Below, piece after piece: positions 25,971-33,808 of a DNA stretch of 33,808 bases. The notes beneath the pieces are model-generated. The model did not search any database, was not told the DNA's origin, and saw only the letters and a list, made by a program, of their open reading frames with translations. Source of the DNA: Candidatus Taylorbacteria bacterium RIFCSPLOWO2_02_FULL_44_35 (GTDB lineage Bacteria; Patescibacteriota; Minisyncoccia; Phycocordibacterales; DSPV01); NCBI GenBank assembly GCA_001822695.1, contig MHSF01000026.1:1-33808 (forward strand). The letters run 5' to 3'. Position 1 is the first letter of the stretch, and every line of letters starts with the position of its first letter. The translations under genes and the position numbers were made by a program.

Positions 25971-26048
25971 AAGATAAATCGCTTGTATTATTTTAACATA
26001 TTTTTAAAACACAAGAATCCGAGTTTCAGACAAAAGACCAACTTTTTG

Positions 26049-26073
26049 GTGGGACGCGCTTCGCGCGTCCCAC
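26049..26073. repeat. Perfect hairpin, possible terminator-like element
   Basis: GTGGGACGCGC-TTC-GCGCGTCCCAC. Confidence 0.7.
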
Positions 26074-26110
26074 TTTCTGGGTGCTTCTGTATCTTTTTCT
26101 ACAAAACTGG

Positions 26111-26183
26111 AGCCGATGTCCGGGATTGAACCGGAGACCTCGATATTACCAATATCGTGCTCTACCAACTGAGCTACATCGGC
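26111..26183 (-). tRNA. tRNA-Thr (GGT)
   Basis: GCCGATG...CATCGGC acceptor, CGATA-TTGGTAA-TATCG anticodon arm, TCCGG-TTCAATC-CCGGA T-arm. Confidence 0.95.
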
Positions 26184-26296
26184 GTATAGATTTTTTAACG
26201 ACCTATCAAAACAACTACATCGGCACCACCTCAATAGATTAATATAACCATCGAATATTATCAATCAGTTCTCGGGGGTCTCAAAGTTATCCCCAG

Positions 26297-26325
26297 TTGA
26301 CAGATACCCCAAGGGGGTATAGGAT
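26297..26325 (+). promoter_or_regulatory. Promoter with embedded CsoR-type operator
   Basis: TTGACA (26297-26302), 17-nt spacer, TAGGAT (26320-26325); palindrome ATACCCC-AAG-GGGGTAT at 26304-26320. Confidence 0.8.
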
Positions 26326-26332
26326 ACTGGTT

Positions 26333-26599
26333 ATGAAAGATGAAAATAAAAATCGGCTCATTCGCCGGCTAAAAATCGTGGAAGGTCAAGTCCGCGGCCT
26401 TCAGGAAATGTTGAAAAAAGACGCTTATTGTATAGATATCATTACCCAAACATCGGCGGTTAAGCAGGGGTTGTCTAATGTTGAAGATATTCTTATGGAG
26501 AATCATTTGGGCTCGTGTTTGACTCATCAAGTAAAAAAGGGCAAAGAAAAACAAGCGGTGAGTGAGATTTTGAAGGTCTACAGATTAAAAAGAAAATAA
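26333..26599 (+). CDS. csoR: CsoR-family (DUF156) metal-sensing repressor
   Basis: RLIRRLKIVEGQVRGLQEML, AYCIDII..., NHLGSCLTH (C...H...C ligands). Confidence 0.92.
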   Translation: MKDENKNRLIRRLKIVEGQVRGLQEMLKKDAYCIDIITQTSAVKQGLSNVEDILMENHLGSCLTHQVKKGKEKQAVSEILKVYRLKRK

Positions 26600-26632
26600 A
26601 TTATAAAATAATTATCAATTAATTTAACTAAT

Positions 26633-26893
26633 ATGATGTATGGACTATATGGCGACTCTGGGGGCTGGGGCGCGGGCAATATGATGGGCTGGTTCGGCGG
26701 CGGTTTTATGATGATTCTATTCTGGGCGGCAGTAATTATTTTTGTTGTTTGGTTAGTGAGAGAAATTAGTGGAAGGAATAATGAAAAACCTAATTCAAAT
26801 TCCGCTCTTGAAATTCTCAAGGAGCGTTACGCCAAAGGGGAAATCAACAAAGAAGAATTCGAGTCCAAGAAAAGAGACATTGCGTCGAGTTAA
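26633..26893 (+). CDS. Small membrane protein with SHOCT-like C-terminus
   Basis: Gly/Met-rich TM segment; ALEILKERYAKGEINKEEFESKKRDI. Confidence 0.85.
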   Translation: MMYGLYGDSGGWGAGNMMGWFGGGFMMILFWAAVIIFVVWLVREISGRNNEKPNSNSALEILKERYAKGEINKEEFESKKRDIASS

Positions 26894-26917
26894 AATTATC
26901 AGCTCATAAAAATTATT

Positions 26918-27175
26918 ATGCTTGCATATAAAAGTTATGTTTCCAAGTGCGTTCTTGGCGCGGAGGTTATTTATGTTTTCTGTCTCGTTGGCGGATTATT
27001 ACCGTGGCGTTCTTTGCGGGGGATTGAATTGCACCACGCGCTGTTTGAAACACTGCCGGGGTTCACATGGCTTACATTGGGAAGTGTGATATGGGGAGCG
27101 GTTATGTTGGCCGTTTTTGCGATTGTTTTCGGGGCTTATATGGTCTGGATGCATAATTCCAGCTTAGTCAAATGA
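26918..27175 (+). CDS. Small membrane protein (DUF5676-like)
   Basis: Two TM segments; LPGFTWLTLGSVIWGAVMLAVFAIVFGAYMVWM. Confidence 0.6.
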   Translation: MLAYKSYVSKCVLGAEVIYVFCLVGGLLPWRSLRGIELHHALFETLPGFTWLTLGSVIWGAVMLAVFAIVFGAYMVWMHNSSLVK

Positions 27176-29670
27176 AAGCCGTTTACAAAATACAAGGAAT
27201 GCATTGCGCCGGTTGCGTGGCAACGATTGAGCGCGTGCTTTCAAGGACGGCTGGCGTGCGTTCGGCTTCGGCAAATTTTGCTTCAGAATCGGCCTTGATT
27301 GAATTTGATGAAAATATTATTTCCGAGTCGGCTCTTGTGAAAGCAGTAGAATCAGTGGGGTATGATCTCATTTCCAACAATATGAAGACAGATTCCCCCA
27401 AAAAAGATGAAGCAACTGTCGGTGGAAATATTGAAACAATTTCAGTAAAAGTTTTGGGAATGGACTCTCCCCATTGCGCTATGGTCGTGGAAGGAGCGAT
27501 AAAAAAATTGTCGGGCATAAAAAACACGGATGTTGATTTTTCAAACCAGCGGGCAAAAGTAGTTTTTGATTCCAAAAAACTCACCGCCAGTGAAATTTTT
27601 AAAGTAATAACTGATGCGGGATATAAACCGATTGTGGAAGAAGGCGAAGCGGAAGAAATTTTGGATAAGGAAAAAGTTGAAAGAGAAAAGCAAATGAAAA
27701 TTATGAAGCGCAAGCTTACTGTCGGCGGCGTTCTTTCACTTTTTATATTTTTGGGCAGTTTTCCGCAATGGTTCTCTTTTGCGCCGCAGATTTTAAACAA
27801 TAATTGGATACTTCTCCTTCTGACGACGCCAGTTCAATTTTGGGTGGGCTTTCAATTTTACAGCGGGCTTAAGCTTCTTGTAAAATACCGCACGGCTGAT
27901 ATGAACACCTTGATTGCCATCGGAACACTAGCCGCTTATTTTTACAGCGTGGCAGTTACGGTTTTTCCTTCTTTTTTTACACAAGGAGGGTTGATACCGA
28001 CAATTTATTTTGACACCTCGGCGATTATTATTGTCCTGATTCTTTTGGGAAAATATTTTGAGGTCTTGATGAAAGGCAGAGCTTCGGAAGCGATTAAGAA
28101 GCTCATTGGTCTGCAACCAAAAATCGCAAAAATTTTGAGGGATGGGAAAGAGATTGAAATATCTATATCTGAAGTGCAAGTTGGAGATTTGATAATTGTT
28201 CGGCCTGGAGAAAGGATTCCGGTTGACGGAAAAATCACCGAGGGCGACTCGGAAATTGACGAATCAATGGTGACCGGAGAATCAATGCCGGTTCACAAAA
28301 AGGCTGGCGGCGCGGTTATCGGTAGTACCATAAATAAATTCGGAGCTTTTACTTTTCAAGCAACAAAGGTAGGCAAAGACACGGTGCTTTCGCAGATTAT
28401 TAAAATGGTGGAGGAAGCCCAAGGTTCAAAAGCGCCGATTCAACGGCTGGCTGACCTCGTTTCCTCTTACTTCGTCCCAGCGGTTTTTGTTGTTGCCGTT
28501 TTGACTTTTATCGTTTGGTTTTTCTTTGGACCCGTTCCGGCTTTTACTTTTGCTCTTATAAACTTCGTGGCAGTCCTCATAATCGCTTGCCCATGCGCGC
28601 TTGGTCTCGCCACGCCCATGGCTATTATGGTTTCCTCTGGTAGCGCCGCCAGCAGGGGGATTTTGGTAAAAGACGCCGCTTCCCTTGAAATTGCCAACAA
28701 GATAAACGCAGTAATCTTGGATAAAACCGGCACTCTTACTCAAGGCAAACCGGTGGTGACGGATGTAATAATAGCTAACGACCAACGACTAACGACCAAC
28801 GACATTTTAAAAATTGCCGCGAGTATAGAAAACAAATCTGAACATTCTTTGGCACAGGCAATAGTTAATAAAGCGAAGGAAGAAAAAATTAGCTTGTCGC
28901 CGGTGGAAAATTTCCAAGCCATTTCTGGCCATGGTGTTTCCGCGACGCTTGAAAATAAAAAAATTTTACTGGGCACAAGAAAATTAATGGCTGACAATAA
29001 AATTAATGCTGTAGCATGGGAAGAAAAAATAATAAATTTAGAAAGTCAGGGCAAAACCGCAATGATTCTGGCGGTTGATAACGAGCTCATTGGTTTAATC
29101 GCGGTGGCCGATGTGTTGAAAAGAGAGTCAATTGAAGCGGTCCAAGTTCTCAAGAAAAATAATATAGATGTTTGGATGCTAACCGGAGATAACAAGCGCA
29201 CCGCCCGCGCCATCGCGGCCGAGGCGGGTATAGACAATGTGATGAGCGAGGTCCTGCCTGACAAGAAATCGGAAAAGGTGCGCGAGCTTCAGGATCAGGG
29301 GAAAATTGTGGCGATGATCGGCGATGGTATAAATGACGCGCCCGCTTTAACGCAAGCCAATGTCGGCATTGCCATGGGCGAAGGTACGGACATTGCCATG
29401 GAGTCAGCCAATATCACGCTGATGAGAGGGGACATGATGCTTATTCCGGAGGTGATAAAGATTTCAAGGCGAACGATGAGAATAATAAAACAGAACCTTT
29501 TCTGGGCTTTTTTCTATAATGTTGCTTTCATCCCGGTGGCGGCAGGCGTCCTCTATCCATTTTTCGGAATCTTGCTCAATCCTATTTTTGCCGCCGCCGC
29601 CATGGCATTCAGCAGTATTAGCGTTGTCTTAAATTCCTTGCGGTTGCGGAGAGTAAACTTAGATGTATAA
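27172..29670 (+). CDS. copA: Copper-translocating P-type ATPase (P1B)
   Basis: GMHCAGCVATIE HMA domain, CPCALGLATP, DKTGTLTQGKP, GDGINDAPAL. Confidence 0.95.
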   Translation: MKAVYKIQGMHCAGCVATIERVLSRTAGVRSASANFASESALIEFDENIISESALVKAVESVGYDLISNNMKTDSPKKDEATVGGNIETISVKVLGMDSPHCAMVVEGAIKKLSGIKNTDVDFSNQRAKVVFDSKKLTASEIFKVITDAGYKPIVEEGEAEEILDKEKVEREKQMKIMKRKLTVGGVLSLFIFLGSFPQWFSFAPQILNNNWILLLLTTPVQFWVGFQFYSGLKLLVKYRTADMNTLIAIGTLAAYFYSVAVTVFPSFFTQGGLIPTIYFDTSAIIIVLILLGKYFEVLMKGRASEAIKKLIGLQPKIAKILRDGKEIEISISEVQVGDLIIVRPGERIPVDGKITEGDSEIDESMVTGESMPVHKKAGGAVIGSTINKFGAFTFQATKVGKDTVLSQIIKMVEEAQGSKAPIQRLADLVSSYFVPAVFVVAVLTFIVWFFFGPVPAFTFALINFVAVLIIACPCALGLATPMAIMVSSGSAASRGILVKDAASLEIANKINAVILDKTGTLTQGKPVVTDVIIANDQRLTTNDILKIAASIENKSEHSLAQAIVNKAKEEKISLSPVENFQAISGHGVSATLENKKILLGTRKLMADNKINAVAWEEKIINLESQGKTAMILAVDNELIGLIAVADVLKRESIEAVQVLKKNNIDVWMLTGDNKRTARAIAAEAGIDNVMSEVLPDKKSEKVRELQDQGKIVAMIGDGINDAPALTQANVGIAMGEGTDIAMESANITLMRGDMMLIPEVIKISRRTMRIIKQNLFWAFFYNVAFIPVAAGVLYPFFGILLNPIFAAAAMAFSSISVVLNSLRLRRVNLDV

Positions 29671-29677
29671 TAAGTCA

Positions 29678-30073
29678 ATGAAAAATTTTGCGGCAATATT
29701 AATTCTTATCAGTTTCATCAGTATGGCGGTTTTTGGCGCGATTATTATCAACGATTCTATGATGAATCATAATGGCTGTATCGCTTCCGCTGTTACTGGT
29801 GGTGATTGCCCGATTAATCAATTAGCCCTCTTCTTTCATCATCTAGCGCCGCTTCAAGCTCTTTTCATTTCATTACCGCTAGCGCCAGTGGCTTTTTTCC
29901 TTTTATTGTTATTATTTTGGGCGCTCGCGGTCTTTCTGTTGTTTGACAGAATATATTATCCGCCAGCCAGTTTATCTTTAGCGTATATAAAGAATAATAG
30001 AAGCAGGGAACATTTTCACAAATATCAACTTTTGCGTTGGCTCGCTTTTTTGGAGCACAGCCCCTCCTTTTAA
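29678..30073 (+). CDS. Hypothetical membrane protein
   Basis: TM-rich; follows copA; ATG 29678 preferred. Confidence 0.65.
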   Translation: MKNFAAILILISFISMAVFGAIIINDSMMNHNGCIASAVTGGDCPINQLALFFHHLAPLQALFISLPLAPVAFFLLLLLFWALAVFLLFDRIYYPPASLSLAYIKNNRSREHFHKYQLLRWLAFLEHSPSF

Positions 30074-30155
30074 ATAGTGTCCGCGAGAGTTTTTTCGCGC
30101 GCTAGTTTTGTCGTCTCGCTATAAGATTTTTTATCATTTATATTTAATTTAATCT

Positions 30156-30650
30156 ATGAAAACAAAAACAATTATTATCGGTGCGGTTATCGTTTTGGGT
30201 ATTATTGGTTTAATGTGGTGGGGTTGGGGCAATCAAACTGCCGACATTCCAAAGGACTACGGAGCGGCAAGCGCTCTTTTGGCATCGGAAAAATTATACG
30301 ATTTCGGTTCAATCTCAATGAAGGACGGCTTAGTCAATCATATATTTAAGATTACCAATTCTTCGGACAAAGATGTCTTGGTGAAAAAAATTGTCACTTC
30401 CTGTATGTGCACCGAGGCCTATATTGAAAGCGAAGGCAAAGAAAAAGGACCTTTTAGCATGGAAGGCATGGGTTATGTTCCGCCAGCCAATGAAACCATC
30501 AAGGCCGGTGAATCGCGAAATGTCAAAGTTGTCTATGACCCCAATGCTCACGGTCCGGCGGGAGTCGGCGCCATTGGCCGTCTTGTTTACATTACCGACG
30601 CGGCGGGTGGAGAGCTTCAACTTGAAATAAAAGCGCTAGTAACCCCTTAA
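30156..30650 (+). CDS. DUF1573-like membrane-anchored protein
   Basis: LYDFGSISMKDGLVNHIFKITNSSDKDVLVKKIVTSCMCTEAYIE...IKAGESRNVKVVYDPNAHGPAG. Confidence 0.85.
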   Translation: MKTKTIIIGAVIVLGIIGLMWWGWGNQTADIPKDYGAASALLASEKLYDFGSISMKDGLVNHIFKITNSSDKDVLVKKIVTSCMCTEAYIESEGKEKGPFSMEGMGYVPPANETIKAGESRNVKVVYDPNAHGPAGVGAIGRLVYITDAAGGELQLEIKALVTP

Positions 30651-30654
30651 CATT

Positions 30655-31434
30655 ATGAAAAGAATAATAACGATACTGGCGATAATTACAGCCGCCATCG
30701 TTGGCGTGGTTTTTTTGAAGAACCTTCCCGGAATGTCTACTTTTATCTGGAATTTGTCGCAAGGCGGTATTTGGCTTTTGCCGTTGGTTTTAATTTCCGC
30801 GATTTTGGACAGCGTTCATCCCTGCTCATTTTCCATTTTGCTTATCACCATCGCTTTCTTGTTCGGGATGCAGATGACCAGAAAGAAAATCCTGCAGATT
30901 GGCGGACTTTACATCGCCGGTATTTTCGCCGCTTACTTCACCATCGGCATCGGTTTGCTAAAAGTGCTTCACCTTTTCAATGTGCCGCACTTTATGGGCA
31001 AGCTGGGCGCGACCTTACTTATTGTCTTTGGCATGCTGAATATCATCAATGAATTATTTCCGAAATTTCCGATTAAACTGAAAATTCCTTCGGTGTCTTA
31101 CACCGCTATGGGTCGGCTGATGGAAAAAGCGTCATTTCCAGCTGCTTTTGGTTTAGGACTTCTAGTCGGTGTCTGCCAATTTCCCTGTATGGGCGGACCT
31201 TACCTGATGATAATAGGATTACTTCACGACAAGATGACTTATTTCGCCGGCTTCGGCTATCTGACACTATATAACTTGATTCTCATTTTGCCTCTGGTGG
31301 TAGTGCTTTGGATTGCGGCTGATAAGGTGATTGTGGATAAAGTTCAAGAATGGAAAATAACGAATTTGAAAGGTCTGCGACTCTGGGCTGGTTCGGCTAT
31401 GATTATTATTGGCATCTTAATCTTCTTTATTTAA
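30655..31434 (+). CDS. CcdA/DsbD-beta-like thiol/redox transmembrane protein
   Basis: LDSVHPCSFSILLITIAFLFG, GVCQFPCMGGPYLMI, six or more TM segments. Confidence 0.8.
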   Translation: MKRIITILAIITAAIVGVVFLKNLPGMSTFIWNLSQGGIWLLPLVLISAILDSVHPCSFSILLITIAFLFGMQMTRKKILQIGGLYIAGIFAAYFTIGIGLLKVLHLFNVPHFMGKLGATLLIVFGMLNIINELFPKFPIKLKIPSVSYTAMGRLMEKASFPAAFGLGLLVGVCQFPCMGGPYLMIIGLLHDKMTYFAGFGYLTLYNLILILPLVVVLWIAADKVIVDKVQEWKITNLKGLRLWAGSAMIIIGILIFFI

Positions 31435-31445
31435 AAAATAAAAAT

Positions 31446-32417
31446 ATGGAAAAAGAAAAAAATAATTCTTACGCAATACCGATAGCTATTGTAATCGCGG
31501 GAGCAATGTTGTCTGGGTCTTGGTTATACATTTCGCAAAATCCGCCAAATAAAATTTCCGAAGAAAAAAATCAAAAAATCGCGACGGCGCAAAATGTTTC
31601 TGTTTCAGCGCTTGAGGAGGCCGTGCTTCCTTCCGTTGGTGTGATTCTTCCTGTATCGTGGGGCGACCTCGGCGCGAAACTTGTCAGTGTTGGAGCGATT
31701 GACGAGGTTAGGTTTAAAGCTCTCTACGATGAGCGTGGACAATTCCCGGAAGAATATAAGAGCTTACTTGTTGGCAATAATGCCGATAAATTAAAAATTA
31801 CCAAAGATAATGCCGGTTATCTGTTGAATTTGTTTTGGGCATTGGGTTTGGCAAGCAAAAATCCTGTCTTGGATTCGGGCGAAATGGCAAATCCCAGATA
31901 TGGCGGCGCGGGAAATTTCGCTTCCACCGGCGGTTGGACTATGGCTCAAGGCAACCCGATGGACCATTACAGCCGCCATAAGTTCTTTAACTTAATGCCG
32001 GAACAGCAAGCGCTTGTTGAAAAAATATCAAAGGGGATATACCGACCGTGCTGTAATAATTCCACTCACTTTCCGGATTGCAATCACGGTATGGCGATGC
32101 TCGGACTTTTGGAGTTGATGGCTTCGCAAGGCGTGAGCGAGCAGGAGATGTGGCAAGCCGCTCTGGCGGTCAATTCTTATTGGTTTCCCGATACTTATCT
32201 TACCATCGCGACTTATATGAAAAACAAAAGTGTTGAATGGAAAGATGTGAAGCCGGAAGAAATTCTTGGCGTCAATTATTCCAGTGGTTCGGGTTATCAA
32301 AAAATAGCGTCGCAAGTTGTTATTACGCCGAGTAATTCTCAGGGTGGTGGATGCGATGTTAGTGCCGGGCAATCAGTTTCTGTTCCGCAACAAAAACAAA
32401 GTGGTTGTGGAATATAA
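31446..32417 (+). CDS. Membrane-anchored Cys/His-motif protein of unknown function
   Basis: N-terminal TM; IYRPCCNNSTHFPDCNHGMAMLGLLELMASQG; C-terminal GGGCDV...SGCGI; internal ATG at 31446 preferred. Confidence 0.75.
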   Translation: MEKEKNNSYAIPIAIVIAGAMLSGSWLYISQNPPNKISEEKNQKIATAQNVSVSALEEAVLPSVGVILPVSWGDLGAKLVSVGAIDEVRFKALYDERGQFPEEYKSLLVGNNADKLKITKDNAGYLLNLFWALGLASKNPVLDSGEMANPRYGGAGNFASTGGWTMAQGNPMDHYSRHKFFNLMPEQQALVEKISKGIYRPCCNNSTHFPDCNHGMAMLGLLELMASQGVSEQEMWQAALAVNSYWFPDTYLTIATYMKNKSVEWKDVKPEEILGVNYSSGSGYQKIASQVVITPSNSQGGGCDVSAGQSVSVPQQKQSGCGI

Positions 32418-32460
32418 TTGTCCGAATTGAATTTAATTAGAATTTGCGGTATATTATTTT

Positions 32461-32590
32461 TGCCGCCAGGTTCACATTGGGAAAAGAAACCAATCTGTCG
32501 CTTTTTCTTTTGTTCCCCGAACTAAAAGGAGAACCGCCTTACAGGCCAAAAGAATAAAAGTGCCCATTGTCCCTGGCGGCATTTTTCTTT
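32461..32590 (+). ncRNA. Candidate structured RNA / terminator closed by a 10-bp stem
   Basis: TGCCGCCAGG (32461-32470) pairs CCTGGCGGCA (32572-32581), then TTTTTCTTT; internal ATTGG...CCAAT hairpin. Confidence 0.35.
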
Positions 32591-32599
32591 GATATACTT

Positions 32600-32690
32600 A
32601 ATTACAAAATGTCTTTTTCGGACAAGCTTTTTGCTGACCAGCCCTTGCCCCACCTCGCAAAAAGCTTGTCCTCAACGCCATTTTGTAATT
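32600..32690. repeat. Nested inverted repeat upstream of prfB
   Basis: Outer AATTACAAAATG (32600-32611) / CATTTTGTAATT (32679-32690); inner GGACAAGCTTTTTGC (32620-32634) / GCAAAAAGCTTGTCC (32657-32671). Confidence 0.9.
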
Positions 32691-32698
32691 CAAAAAAT

Positions 32699-33589
32699 AT
32701 GGACGAAAAAGAAAAAAAAGAAAATCGCGTAAAAGAAATTGAAGCGGCAATAAATGGCGCGGATTTTTGGGCTGACAAGGCGAAGGCGCAGGCGCTTATC
32801 AAGGAACTCCAAGAATTAAAAGTTGAAGTGGAGGGTGGCGGAAAATATGATAGTGGTGGCGCGGTGGTAACGATTTTTTCCGGCGCTGGCGGCGATGATT
32901 CGGAAGATTTTTCCGCAATGCTTTTTGGTATGTATCGGAAATTTATTGAAAAGCGCGGCTGGTCGTTTGCCATAATTCATCAAAATCAAAATGACCATGG
33001 GGGTTTTCGTAATTTAACTTTTGAAATTCAAGGTCATCCGCCAACTGGCGGAGTTTACGGAACACTTAAGAACGAATCAGGCGTCCATCGCTTGGTAAGG
33101 ATTTCACCCTTCAATGCCCAGAAAAAACGCCACACTTCTTTTTCTATGGTGGAAGTGATTCCAAAGCTGGAAAAAACTTCGGAAATAGAAATTCCGGAAA
33201 ATGAAATAGAGGTGACTTTTGCGAGGTCGTCCGGTCCTGGGGGACAAAATGTAAATAAAAGAGAAACAGCCGTCAGAGTTGTCCATTTACCGACTAAGCT
33301 AGCTGTTCATGCGGAAACCGAACGCTCGCAGGCGCAAAACAAAGAGAAAGCGATAACAATTTTGAAAGGCAAGCTTTACAAACTTCGCGAAGACGAACGC
33401 AAGGCAAAAGAAAAAGGAATGTATATTTCCAAAACGACCGCCATAGAATGGGGTAATCAAATCCGCTCTTATGTGCTTCATCCTTACAAAATGGTGAAAG
33501 ACCATCGCACCGGCGTAGAAACCGCGCAGGTAGACAAAGTCCTCGCCGGCGAACTGGACGAATTCATTGAAGCGGAGAAAAACTTATAA
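32699..33589 (+). CDS. prfB: Peptide chain release factor 2
   Basis: SSGPGGQNVNKRETAVRVVH (GGQ), RISPFNAQKKRHTSF (SPF, RF2-type); ATG 32699 preferred over 32567. Confidence 0.93.
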   Translation: MDEKEKKENRVKEIEAAINGADFWADKAKAQALIKELQELKVEVEGGGKYDSGGAVVTIFSGAGGDDSEDFSAMLFGMYRKFIEKRGWSFAIIHQNQNDHGGFRNLTFEIQGHPPTGGVYGTLKNESGVHRLVRISPFNAQKKRHTSFSMVEVIPKLEKTSEIEIPENEIEVTFARSSGPGGQNVNKRETAVRVVHLPTKLAVHAETERSQAQNKEKAITILKGKLYKLREDERKAKEKGMYISKTTAIEWGNQIRSYVLHPYKMVKDHRTGVETAQVDKVLAGELDEFIEAEKNL

Positions 33590-33808
33590 CATATAGCTTG
33601 TAACATATAACTTTAATACAAAAATCACCTCAATTTTTTCGGTCATTGAAAATATCCTTATTTTAAGCCATATTTTGGCATATACCCCAAAGAAAATTTT
33701 TTCTACCCGATTTTTGCTGCATAAGGTCAGATACATATTGCACTCTTTGGTTTCCCAAAAGGAGTGAGCTACTTCAACAAATTTCGGGGCACAAAAGGAT
33801 TCATCAGC

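Noticed and set aside
26004-26264. Minus-strand 86-aa ORF (DVAQLVEHDIGNIEVSGSIPD...)
   Set aside because: It is the conceptual translation of tRNA-Thr(GGT), a common annotation artefact
32567-32698. Extended prfB N-terminus and possible RF2 frameshift site
   Set aside because: The extension translates the inverted repeat; no CUUUGA-type slippery site with upstream Shine-Dalgarno was found; ATG 32699 fits better
33590-33808. Terminal AT-rich segment with AACATATA repeats
   Set aside because: Short near-repeat (TAACATATAGCTT / TAACATATAACTT) but no clear feature; the window ends before context is available

Overview
The window looks like a chromosomal segment from a Patescibacteria/CPR-type (Parcubacteria-like) bacterium. 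That placement is inferred from gene content and protein style; no search was run. A plus-strand core backbone (ftsH, tRNA-Ile, ftsX, MNT/HEPN pair, pyrG, scpB, D,D-carboxypeptidase, mraY, R-M pair, ftsW, DUF5674, murG) is followed by an ~11.5 kb block, 14653-26183. In that block every credible CDS is on the minus strand, and the block is bounded by two similar tRNA-Thr genes (CGT and GGT). Its genes, in minus-strand order, are: a long surface protein preceded by a signal-peptide ORF carrying a (GA)n repeat and an in-frame amber stop; a dockerin-like protein; a cohesin-like membrane protein; a stand-alone REC; an orphan NMT1/THI5-type substrate-binding protein; a HAMP/coiled-coil protein; a CheD-PAS-histidine kinase fusion; a MazF/PemK-like toxin with an unlisted small upstream ORF; another stand-alone REC; a highly structured non-coding stretch; and an HNH protein. 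The plus strand then resumes with a copper/thiol cluster (CsoR operator, csoR, SHOCT, copA, DUF1573, CcdA-like, Cys/His protein) and prfB. The best candidate for an undescribed system is the translationally coupled SBP / HAMP-coiled-coil / CheD-kinase triad: the coiled coil carries five consecutive QQxxA[S/A] heptads, matching the chemoreceptor modification-site consensus, next to a kinase with its own CheD domain. Other notable items are nested inverted-repeat elements directly upstream of ftsH, mraY and prfB, a possible phase-variable surface gene, and a tRNA-Ile with a UAU anticodon.
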